NCBI GenBank assembly: GCA_964556005.1
Contig: CAZKUR010000018.1
Location: 1-61,952 of the forward strand
Direction: 5' to 3'
DNA length: 61,952 nt
From: CAZKUR01 sp964556005
GTDB lineage: Bacteria > Bacteroidota > Ignavibacteria > Ignavibacteriales > Ignavibacteriaceae
The notes beneath the pieces were generated by a model. That model was not told the origin of the DNA and ran no database searches. It saw nothing but the letters and a program-made list of their open reading frames with translations. Of this stretch, positions 35,427-43,847 are shown in pieces. The translations under genes and the position numbers were made by a program. How positions within the stretch are numbered: the stretch's first letter is position 1; every line of letters begins with the position of its first letter.

Positions 35427-36134
35427 ATGAGAAAAGTTTTAGTAATCGAAGACGATAAAGCAATTTCGGACTTGCTCGATATCCACTTGCAGGACCTCGG
35501 ATGCAAAATAACTAAAGCATTTGACGGTGAAACGGGCTTAAAATATGCATTAAATGAAAGTTACGATCTAATTGTGCTGGATTTAATGCTGCCGAAATTA
35601 GACGGACTTGAAATTTGCAAAGAGGTAAGAAAACAGGAAAGATATACACCTATTCTTATGCTTACCGCAAAGTCCGAAGAAGTCGATAAAGTGCTCGGCC
35701 TGGAATTCGGCGCAGACGATTATTTAACAAAGCCGTTCGGAATAAGAGAATTTATTGCCAGGGTAAAAGCTATCTTCAGAAGAATCGAAGCAATTCAAAA
35801 AGAATCGGAAGGAGATCGTGAAATTATTATCGGCGATCTGGTAATTGAAACCGCCAAACGAAAGGTTTTATTGAAAGGTGAACGGATTGAATTGACCCCG
35901 AAAGAATTCGACCTGCTTTTTTTAATGGCTTCTCATCCCGGGAAAACTTATACAAGAGAGCAGTTGTTAAATCTCCTCTGGGGATATCAATATAATGGAT
36001 ATGAGCATACAGTAAATTCGCATATCAACAGGTTAAGGACAAAAATCGAACCCGATATTTCAAAGCCCAAATATATTCTTACATCCTGGGGTATCGGTTA
36101 TAGGTTCAGTGATTTAGATAATTTTTCTGAATAA
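35427..36134 (+). CDS. OmpR/PhoB-family response regulator
   Basis: 235 residues. Receiver domain with VIEDDKAI, phospho-acceptor Asp52 in LIVLDLMLPKLDG, Thr in MLTAK and Lys in LTKPFG. Winged-helix DNA-binding domain from about residue 135 with LTPKEFDLLFLMASHPGK, YEHTVNSHINRLR and GIGYRF. The kinase gene follows after 14 bp. It is the second such pair in the window and is clearly a separate paralogue of the regulator at 4819. Confidence 0.94.
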   Translation: MRKVLVIEDDKAISDLLDIHLQDLGCKITKAFDGETGLKYALNESYDLIVLDLMLPKLDGLEICKEVRKQERYTPILMLTAKSEEVDKVLGLEFGADDYLTKPFGIREFIARVKAIFRRIEAIQKESEGDREIIIGDLVIETAKRKVLLKGERIELTPKEFDLLFLMASHPGKTYTREQLLNLLWGYQYNGYEHTVNSHINRLRTKIEPDISKPKYILTSWGIGYRFSDLDNFSE

Positions 36135-36148
36135 TGAAAAAGACTTAG

Positions 36149-37651
36149 ATGCAGCGTAAAAAATTTTTTCACAGCTTATTCTGGAAGATCGGCGGAACAT
36201 TTCTTTTAATATTGATCATCCTTTCTGCTGTTTATATTTATATTTCTGTCAATACCGCCGAGATGTATTTCCAGGAAGCAAACCAAAAACTCAACACAGC
36301 AATTGCGCCTCTTATCGCAAGTGAAAACCAGTGTTTTATAAACGGCGAAGCCAACGAAAAAGTTTTGCAAACTGTTTTTCACAATGTGATGATTATAAAT
36401 CCAAACATTGAAGTTTATCTTTTAAATACAAAAGGAAAAATTTTAACTTACTTCGCTCCCAACAAAAAAATACAATTGGATTATGTGCCTCTTAAACCTA
36501 TTATAAAATTTATCGACAGTAAAAACAAACCTTTTATACTCGGTGTCGATCCCAAAAATACAAACGAGCATAAAGCATTCTCGGCCGCCAGAGTTTTTGA
36601 GAACGGAAAGCTGATGGGTTATGTATATGTAATTCTCGAAAGCGAGGAATACGATAATGTCAACCAGTTGATTTTCGGAAGCTACATTCTAAAGCTCGGT
36701 CTTCGCTCGATGACTATAACGCTTTTTGCGGCTATCCTGATTAGCCTGATTTCCCTTGGTTTTATCACAAGAAACATTAGAAGAATCGGCTTGGTGATAA
36801 GGGAATTTAAAAACGGGAAAATAAATTCGCGCATCAAACTTAAAGGTAAAAGTGAATTAAGCGAATTTGCTGATTCTTTTAACGAGATGGCTGATACTAT
36901 AGTTCAAAATATGGAAGATTTAAAAACGATGGACAACCTGCGGCGTGAATTGGTTGCAAATGTTTCCCATGATTTAAGAACTCCGCTTGCTTCCATTCAG
37001 GGTTATATAGAGACGATTATGATTAAATCGGATAAGCTCTCCGAAAATGAGAAGAAACATTATATGCAGATAATCTTGAAAAGCACCGAAAGGCTTAAGA
37101 AGTTAGTAGAGGAATTATTTGAACTATCAAAACTTGAAGCAAGAGAAACGAGACCAAAACCTGAGGCGTTTTCTATTGGTGAGCTTGTTCAGGATATCCA
37201 GCAGAAAAATTTGATCATTTCCGAAGCAAAAAAAATAAACATAAAGATCGATTTTTCATACGACCTTCCTCTTGTCTATGCCGATATAGCAATGATGGAA
37301 AAAGTTTTACAAAATCTAATCGATAATGCAATAAAATTTACTCCCAGTGGCGGCGAAATTGTACTTTCTTTGAAGGAAGTGAAAAACTTTATTTTAATAA
37401 AAGTTAAAGACAACGGGCACGGTATTGCTAAAAGTGATATTAAAAATATTTTCGATAGATATCATAAAGTATCAAGAACAGATAGTATAGAAAATGAAGG
37501 TCTTGGATTGGGCCTGGCAATTGTTAAAAAGATTCTTGAGGTTCAGGATATTAAAATAGAAGTAGAAAGCAGCCCGGAAAGCGGGACAACATTTTCATTC
37601 GGAATTCCAATTTATGAGACCGTAAAAAATGTTAATCTGATTACACATTAA
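36149..37651 (+). CDS. Sensor histidine kinase with HAMP domain
   Basis: 500 residues. TM1 is about 12-32, an extracytoplasmic sensor of about 150 residues follows, TM2 is about 187-207, then a HAMP linker to about 260. The HisKA box ELVANVSHDLRTPLASIQGY carries His274. The ATPase domain has LQNLIDNAIKFTPSGG, KVKDNGHGIAKSDI and GLGLGLAIVKKI. It pairs with the regulator just upstream. Unlike the kinase at 5498 it has a full periplasmic sensor, of unknown ligand. Confidence 0.94.
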   Translation: MQRKKFFHSLFWKIGGTFLLILIILSAVYIYISVNTAEMYFQEANQKLNTAIAPLIASENQCFINGEANEKVLQTVFHNVMIINPNIEVYLLNTKGKILTYFAPNKKIQLDYVPLKPIIKFIDSKNKPFILGVDPKNTNEHKAFSAARVFENGKLMGYVYVILESEEYDNVNQLIFGSYILKLGLRSMTITLFAAILISLISLGFITRNIRRIGLVIREFKNGKINSRIKLKGKSELSEFADSFNEMADTIVQNMEDLKTMDNLRRELVANVSHDLRTPLASIQGYIETIMIKSDKLSENEKKHYMQIILKSTERLKKLVEELFELSKLEARETRPKPEAFSIGELVQDIQQKNLIISEAKKINIKIDFSYDLPLVYADIAMMEKVLQNLIDNAIKFTPSGGEIVLSLKEVKNFILIKVKDNGHGIAKSDIKNIFDRYHKVSRTDSIENEGLGLGLAIVKKILEVQDIKIEVESSPESGTTFSFGIPIYETVKNVNLITH

Positions 37652-37682
37652 ATAATAATTATCTAATTCGTATTTATTATCT

Positions 37683-38684
37683 CTAATCTAAATCTTCTTT
37701 TGAAATTATTTTTTTACTGAATAATTCGTTCAGTACTTTTTCTGTCATATCGCTTTTGAATATAAATTCATATCTCAAATCCATCACATAAGCTTTTAAC
37801 TTCATTTTTAAAAATGACTTCATCATTTTAATTTCATTTGAAAACAAGACAACTATGGGCTTATTTAAATAAATATAGGGTGACACTTGCGCTGCCTCTA
37901 TTGCGATTTGTCTGACAACATTTGTATCAATATTTACCGGTAAATAAATTTCCGCAACTACCTGACAGTTAGGCTCACCGTAATTAGTATTAGAAACGGA
38001 CTTGCTCATTACTTCCCCGTTCGGAATTGTAATCGTTGAATCATCCGGGGTTACAATTTTTGTAGAACGAAGGCCAATCTTTATTACCTCTCCATAATAA
38101 TCATCCAGAAGAATTTTGTCTCCTACCTGGTAAGGGCGATCGAATAAAATTAATATTCCCCCGAGAATATTTTTTAGCAGATCCTGGGCACCAAATCCGA
38201 TTGCAATTCCTACGGAAGCTGTCACCGCAATCAAAGTCGCTACCGGAGGTTTAAAAATTCCTGCAATTAAAAAATAAATAATAATGATCCAGCCGAAAAT
38301 CCTAACAATGGGCACCAAACCCTTAATCGTCAATCTGTACCGGGAACTTTTTTCCGCAAAATAGTCGAGTGGCCTGGAAATAATTTTTATAAGGAAAAAT
38401 CCAATTAAAATAAGCACTAAAGACCAAAATATTTTAGAGAAGGAAATAACCTCTAAAATCGAGTTGGGATTTAGGGATTTACTGATAGATGTGGAATCGG
38501 AATTTATATTTTTATCTGTAGTATTTATTCCTTCGGTTATAGTCGTTTTGGTGCTGTCGATAATACTCTGGGTTTGTTTACCGGATTGCTTAAGCTCGGA
38601 ACTTTTATTTTGCGAACAGGAAATATTTAAGCATGATCCAACAAATAAAAATATTACTAATAATATTTTAAGAATTGATTTCAT
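37683..38684 (-). CDS. MscS-family mechanosensitive channel with lipoprotein-like N terminus
   Basis: 333 residues. The N-terminal hydrophobic stretch ends in FVGSC, a lipobox-like site (Cys18), followed by a Ser/Thr/Lys/Gln-rich linker of about 55 residues. Two membrane helices lie near 84-104 and 122-143. The pore-lining helix and beta domain of MscS follow: ATLIAVTASVGIAIGFGAQD, LKNILGGILILFDRPYQVGD and the DDSTITIPNGEVMS strand. It starts 5 bp after the stop of the large ATPase gene, so both are in one operon. A channel with a lipid-anchored N-terminal extension is unusual. Confidence 0.85.
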   Translation of the reverse strand: MKSILKILLVIFLFVGSCLNISCSQNKSSELKQSGKQTQSIIDSTKTTITEGINTTDKNINSDSTSISKSLNPNSILEVISFSKIFWSLVLILIGFFLIKIISRPLDYFAEKSSRYRLTIKGLVPIVRIFGWIIIIYFLIAGIFKPPVATLIAVTASVGIAIGFGAQDLLKNILGGILILFDRPYQVGDKILLDDYYGEVIKIGLRSTKIVTPDDSTITIPNGEVMSKSVSNTNYGEPNCQVVAEIYLPVNIDTNVVRQIAIEAAQVSPYIYLNKPIVVLFSNEIKMMKSFLKMKLKAYVMDLRYEFIFKSDMTEKVLNELFSKKIISKEDLD

Positions 38685-38689
38685 ATTTT

Positions 38690-41600
38690 TTAATGGATGA
38701 AATTTTTTGATTTTAGAACATCAACAATTTGTCTGTATAAAAACGGGTTAATATTAAATTTATCATCATTACGGATAACCAGGCCGTCATCCATCATAGT
38801 CAATAAAGTGAGTTTGCTCATTGATTCAGTCTGGCTGAAAATTCGAGTATGATCTTTAATAGATAAACCATCGTGAATAAGAAGAAAATGAAGCGTTAAA
38901 ATTTTGGGTAAGGTGAGAATACTCAAGAAAGAATAATCTATATCTTCGAGCATTCCAATTGTAATTGTATCGCCTGAAACTTCCTTTGTTGCACGAAGCC
39001 AGTAAAGCAGAGACAGGCTTAAATTACTCTTCGAAAATTTATACAAGTTATGAAAAAACTCTTTTTTAAGAAATTCCTGCTTTTCATTTAAATTCAATTT
39101 CCGAAAAGATTTTTTATTTCTCAAAGTATTATTTGGTTCAAAATAAATATTATACCCGCTAACTTTATGCCTTTTAAAAATAACGTCTCTAATTTGATCT
39201 TCGGTTAAATCTTCGAGGCGAATTAAATAACCAAACTGATCTGATATATTCAAAGTTTTATTGAGATATTCCCAAGTATATAAAGATGACGACATTACCC
39301 AGAAAGTGCTTTTATTAGTTTTCGAAATTACTTCAAAAATCATTTTTAAAATATTGAAGCCGCCAACCGACCTTAAGTAAAAGTGCTGAATGTTTTCAAT
39401 TATAATTATTTTTTTATCATGCGAATCATTTAAAAACGAAACAATATCGTTCAAAGAATTGATATTCTTATCTCCAAAAAGATTTCCAATGAATTTGAAA
39501 AATAACCTTTCTTCATATAAATTATCGGTAAGTACAACCCTAAGAGTTTTATAATTAGGCTTGAAGCTCTTTAAGAAAAAATTAATAAAGGTTGTAGAAC
39601 CGCTGCCTTTTTCACCGACAATCGCACAGCAAGCAAACCTTTCTTTTTGCCAATTAGAAAATGCAGTATTTAGTTTTTTTTCACTTTCCTCCCTGGGCAC
39701 AAAAAATCGTTCATCTGCCAACGGTTCTATACGGAATAATCTTTTATAAACAAAGGGAAGTAATTCTATTGCAGTCTGAGTTTCTGCTAAAAAATCCGAA
39801 ATTTCTGTTGAGATAGATTTTGGCTTTTCAGCAAATCCTAAAAAACCGGATAGATTGATAAAAACATCTTTTGATTTATCCAGAACTTTTTTAACGAACA
39901 CTAAAAATGACGGCAGAATTATTTTAATTTTTTCAATTAACTGTTTTTTAAAAGCTTTTGCTTTTTGCTTTGCTTTAGCTTTTGCGATCCTTAATTTAAT
40001 TTCTAAAATTTTTTCTGTCTTTGTCAACTCCGTAATATCTCTATCAAAATTGTCAACTGACCTTTTCAAAACATCCGAAATAGTTAGATTCAAATTTTCG
40101 ACTTTTTCTTTAGTAACCTCGGCATTGCTGCTTGTCCTATCCACGCCCTCAATAGCTATAAATTTAACATCATCAATCTCATTGGTTTCATTTTCAAAAG
40201 CTGCTTGGGCAGATTCGAGATTAAAATTAAAAATCTCTATCAACGAATTAAGATCGTTTTGAATTGATTGTAATTCATTAGAGATCTGATTTTTTACTTT
40301 TTTCGTAGAATCGATAAATTCAGGAAGCCCTTTAAAATGAATAATTTCTTTCGGGGATAAATAATCAATCTCAGAGTTTTTTATTTCATCGTCGTACAAA
40401 TCTGTTTTAACGAATGCTCTTTTATCTGATATTTCTTCAACTGAGTTTTTTGATATGTTTTCAAGTTCGTCGACTAATAAAGAAATATTTTGATCCAATA
40501 ATAATTCGTTAATTCTTGGAACAGAATAAGCCTTAATTTGATCAAGAACGGATATTCCACCCTCTAACAAAACCACTTTAAATTCTTTTTGATCGGAGCC
40601 TGTTCTTTTAAGATCGATTCGAAATCGTTGAAATTTATTTAATAATGAATTAAACTCCGGAATAATTTTCTCATCAATACTTCTTTTAATTTTAGTCTGA
40701 ATTTTAAAATAGCTTTCAAGTACAATGTTTCTAAGTAAATACAATTCTAAGTTTAATTTCCAATCTTCGTACAAGGCAAAAAATGTATTGGCCCATCCGT
40801 TATTTAAAATAGAATATTTATGATTGACTTCAATATGTTTTTTTTCGATTCTATTGTTTGAAATTTTTGAAGCCGACAATTCAATTGTCCCTGCTTTTTC
40901 ATAGGCATTGTTTAATTTTGTAAACGACTTTTCAATAATTTCATCAAACTCTTTCTGCAGTTCCTTACTTATATTTTCCAGATATTCTTTAAGTTCATTT
41001 TTATCTGTCGAATAATCGTAACCTGAAATTTCAAATTCCGTATTTTCTATTTCATATCTTTTAAGAGAGTTTATGAAAAATTTCTCCGCTTGTTCGGTTG
41101 TTTTCCACAATTTGAGAATAACTTTTGAATTTGATTGGTTTGCTTTCTTCAGAAGTGTAAAATATAATAGCGTAAGATCATCCTTTAAATAAAAAGCAAC
41201 AAGATTTCTGAGTGGAATTTTTTGTTCCCATTGTTTTGCAGGTCTTAGTTTTTTCTTAAAAATCTTTCTGAAAAAATTGCCAAGAAATATAGGTAATTGA
41301 GATAATTGGAAAAAGATTCTTTTAATGAATTTTCCTGTCTTTATAAATAGTAAATCATCTTTATTTTTACTGAATCTTTCAGGTGATTGAAATTCAATTT
41401 TATTGACGGGAATATTAGATAATTGCTGGTTTATTTTATCCGAATAATCTTTGTGGTCAGCATCGAAACTTTTTAATTCATGTTTATTTCCATAATCATT
41501 TAATAATATTATTAGTTTCTCTTTTAATTCATAAAAATTGTGGACAAAATCTTGAATATTTTCCTGCGAAAGAGTTTCATTCAAATTTTCCAGATGATTA

Positions 41601-41728
41601 TTTAATGTTCTATAATATTTCCCCACAAATATTTGACACTCATCTATTTTCTTTAAAATAGTTGGAAGCAAATATTCACGAGTTAATGATTTTATATCAT
41701 TTATTTTATTATAGAATTCATCTATCAT
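38690..41728 (-). CDS. Large coiled-coil protein with C-terminal AAA-like P-loop ATPase domain
   Basis: 1012 residues, no signal peptide. Residues 1-650 are mostly helical, charged and coiled-coil prone, with a basic-hydrophobic stretch near 135-160 that might contact membrane and a KAKAKQKAKAFKK segment near 583-595. The NTPase domain starts near residue 675. Walker A is GEKGSGSTT (705-713), Walker B is KKIIIIENIQ (772-781), and a sensor-like strand is FWVMSSS. RHKVSGYN follows near 853. A winged-helix-like end is at about 930-1005. This is the layout of AAA/STAND-type switch proteins. It is directly followed by the MscS-type channel gene. Function unknown. Confidence 0.75.
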   Translation of the reverse strand: MIDEFYNKINDIKSLTREYLLPTILKKIDECQIFVGKYYRTLNNHLENLNETLSQENIQDFVHNFYELKEKLIILLNDYGNKHELKSFDADHKDYSDKINQQLSNIPVNKIEFQSPERFSKNKDDLLFIKTGKFIKRIFFQLSQLPIFLGNFFRKIFKKKLRPAKQWEQKIPLRNLVAFYLKDDLTLLYFTLLKKANQSNSKVILKLWKTTEQAEKFFINSLKRYEIENTEFEISGYDYSTDKNELKEYLENISKELQKEFDEIIEKSFTKLNNAYEKAGTIELSASKISNNRIEKKHIEVNHKYSILNNGWANTFFALYEDWKLNLELYLLRNIVLESYFKIQTKIKRSIDEKIIPEFNSLLNKFQRFRIDLKRTGSDQKEFKVVLLEGGISVLDQIKAYSVPRINELLLDQNISLLVDELENISKNSVEEISDKRAFVKTDLYDDEIKNSEIDYLSPKEIIHFKGLPEFIDSTKKVKNQISNELQSIQNDLNSLIEIFNFNLESAQAAFENETNEIDDVKFIAIEGVDRTSSNAEVTKEKVENLNLTISDVLKRSVDNFDRDITELTKTEKILEIKLRIAKAKAKQKAKAFKKQLIEKIKIILPSFLVFVKKVLDKSKDVFINLSGFLGFAEKPKSISTEISDFLAETQTAIELLPFVYKRLFRIEPLADERFFVPREESEKKLNTAFSNWQKERFACCAIVGEKGSGSTTFINFFLKSFKPNYKTLRVVLTDNLYEERLFFKFIGNLFGDKNINSLNDIVSFLNDSHDKKIIIIENIQHFYLRSVGGFNILKMIFEVISKTNKSTFWVMSSSLYTWEYLNKTLNISDQFGYLIRLEDLTEDQIRDVIFKRHKVSGYNIYFEPNNTLRNKKSFRKLNLNEKQEFLKKEFFHNLYKFSKSNLSLSLLYWLRATKEVSGDTITIGMLEDIDYSFLSILTLPKILTLHFLLIHDGLSIKDHTRIFSQTESMSKLTLLTMMDDGLVIRNDDKFNINPFLYRQIVDVLKSKNFIH

Positions 41729-42017
41729 GTATTTGTACTTTTTTTAGTACCTCATGGTTTACAGAAAACAATAGAAAACGAACAATAAGATAATTGAAAA
41801 AAAATTAAGTTATTTTCAAACGTTAATTGGAAAGAAAATCATCATTTTATTACAAAACAAACAATGACATATTTTGCAAATTTCGGCAGGCTTAAGTTTA
41901 GATAACGTGAAAACCGAAATATTTAAAGAATATACAGTAATAGAAAAATCTTAGCTAAATAAAAATTTTTTAGTCCCTAACCATAAAATATCTATTGTAG
42001 AATTTTAGTTGTTAAAA

Positions 42018-43562
42018 TCAACTTTTCGTATCCTTCCAAACAATATCATACAAATCAGTGCGGCGGTCCAGCCAATTTAAAGTGCTGCCGCCGTTTTTAT
42101 GTCTCTTTAGCAATTCCAGATCGACATCATGAATAATTACGGTTTCGATGTTGGGAGTGCATTCTGCGGCAATTGCATCCCGTGAAAACTGAAAATCAGA
42201 TGGCGTATAAATTCCGGACTGTGCATACTGAATATCCATATTTTCAACAAAAGGCAGATTCCCGACATTTCCGGCAATCGCACAATACAAACCGTTCTCA
42301 ATGCAACGCGCTTGAGCGCATTGGCGAACCCTTAAGTAACCGTATCTCTCATCGGTACAAAACGGAACGAAAATGATTTCGGCTCCTTTTTTAACTGCAA
42401 AACGTGATAATTCCGGAAATTCAATATCATAACAAATTTGAATATTAATTTTTCCTCTATCAGTATCAAATACTTCAATTTTGTTCCCCGGCTTCACACC
42501 CCACCATCTTGTTTCATTTGGCGTTATGTGAATTTTATATTGTTTACCTATGCTGCCGTCCCTTCTAAAAAGATATGCAATGTTATATAGACTATCATCT
42601 TCAAGGCTGAAGTGCGAGCCGCCGATAATATTTATGTTATGCTTAATTGAAAGTTTGTTGAATAACTTCAAATATTTGGGAGTGAATTCAGCCAACTCAC
42701 GGACAGCTTTGCCCGGGCGTTCGGTCGGCATAAATGATAGTAACTGAAGAGTAAATATTTCAGGGAATAAAACAAAATCAGCTCTATAGCCCGCGGCAAC
42801 ATCTACAAAGTATTCAACATGCTTTGCAAATTCGCCAAAACCTTTAATAGTTCTCATCTGATATTGAACGACGCAAATTCGGACTTTTTTCGAAGTTACA
42901 TACTTCTTCCCTTTCGAAGGGATAAAATCGAGGTTTGTCCATTCAAGAAATGTCGCATTACCTGCTGATTCTTTATCGCTTTCAAGATAGGAAGAAATTA
43001 TTCGTTTGAGCACAAAACCGTTGGAAAGTTGAGTAGTAAGTACAGGATCAAATAAATTTTTATTTGTAACTCTTTCGACGTATTCCCTGGCAGACATTTT
43101 ATTTTTGTACTTGTGATAACCCGGGATTCTGCCTCCTATTACTATACCTTTCAAATTATATTTTCTGGCTAATTCTTTTCTGGCATTATACAATCTTCTG
43201 GCAAGTCTCATTCCCCGGTAATCGGGATGCACCATTATTTCAATTCCGCAAAGCATATCTCCTTCCGGATCATGATTCTTAATGAACCCACGGTCACTGA
43301 TGTTCTGCCAGTTATTGTTGTCTTCATAAAGATCGAAATCCAATATTAAGCTGTTTGAAGAACCGATAAGCTCACCATCTACATCAATACAAATTTGTCC
43401 TTCCGGGAAAATTTCCAATTGGCTTTGAATCTGCTCTATAGACCAGGTTTTCATAGCCGGAAAACATATTTCTTCAAGCTTAATTAAGTTTTCAAAATCT
43501 TCAATTCTCAATTGTCTAACAATAACTTTTTTTTCAAATTTCTTTAAATCAATGTTATTCAT
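42018..43562 (-). CDS. GNAT acetyltransferase-nitrilase (carbon-nitrogen hydrolase) fusion
   Basis: 514 residues. An N-terminal GNAT domain (about 12-210) has the acetyl-CoA loop in HPDYRGMRLARRLY. The C-terminal nitrilase domain (about 225-505) has all three catalytic residues: Glu in VLFPEIF, Lys in YKIHITPNE and Cys in QICYDIEFPE. The same fusion and length occur in Bacillus YhcX-like proteins. Substrate is unknown, probably an amide or nitrile, or an acylated amine. It is transcribed alone and has no signal peptide. Confidence 0.9.
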   Translation of the reverse strand: MNNIDLKKFEKKVIVRQLRIEDFENLIKLEEICFPAMKTWSIEQIQSQLEIFPEGQICIDVDGELIGSSNSLILDFDLYEDNNNWQNISDRGFIKNHDPEGDMLCGIEIMVHPDYRGMRLARRLYNARKELARKYNLKGIVIGGRIPGYHKYKNKMSAREYVERVTNKNLFDPVLTTQLSNGFVLKRIISSYLESDKESAGNATFLEWTNLDFIPSKGKKYVTSKKVRICVVQYQMRTIKGFGEFAKHVEYFVDVAAGYRADFVLFPEIFTLQLLSFMPTERPGKAVRELAEFTPKYLKLFNKLSIKHNINIIGGSHFSLEDDSLYNIAYLFRRDGSIGKQYKIHITPNETRWWGVKPGNKIEVFDTDRGKINIQICYDIEFPELSRFAVKKGAEIIFVPFCTDERYGYLRVRQCAQARCIENGLYCAIAGNVGNLPFVENMDIQYAQSGIYTPSDFQFSRDAIAAECTPNIETVIIHDVDLELLKRHKNGGSTLNWLDRRTDLYDIVWKDTKS

Positions 43563-43763
43563 TCATCACCTGTATTAAATTGGAAGAAGCGAATTATTAT
43601 TTACAAGAAATATTAAAAGAAGATAAAATACTTCCTTATTATATAAAGATAAAAATTAACCGGAACAATCGTAGTATTTATAATTAATGTTAATATATCT
43701 TTAAATAAAAAACCGGATAAAATCAATCAGATATTATTATTAAGTGGTATTCGTCTCATTTAA

Positions 43764-43794
43764 AATAAAAAAAGCCGGCATTAATACCGGCTTT
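43764..43794 (-). terminator. Terminator after the 708-residue T9SS protein gene
   Basis: AAAGCCGG (43771-43778) and CCGGCTTT (43787-43794) with an 8-nt loop, followed on the minus strand by a T-rich run. One of four near-identical GCCGG-stem terminators in the window. Confidence 0.88.
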
Positions 43795-43847
43795 TTAGCT
43801 TCACTTATTTATAAATGCTATCCTTCACGGTTGCTTAAATGCAAATA

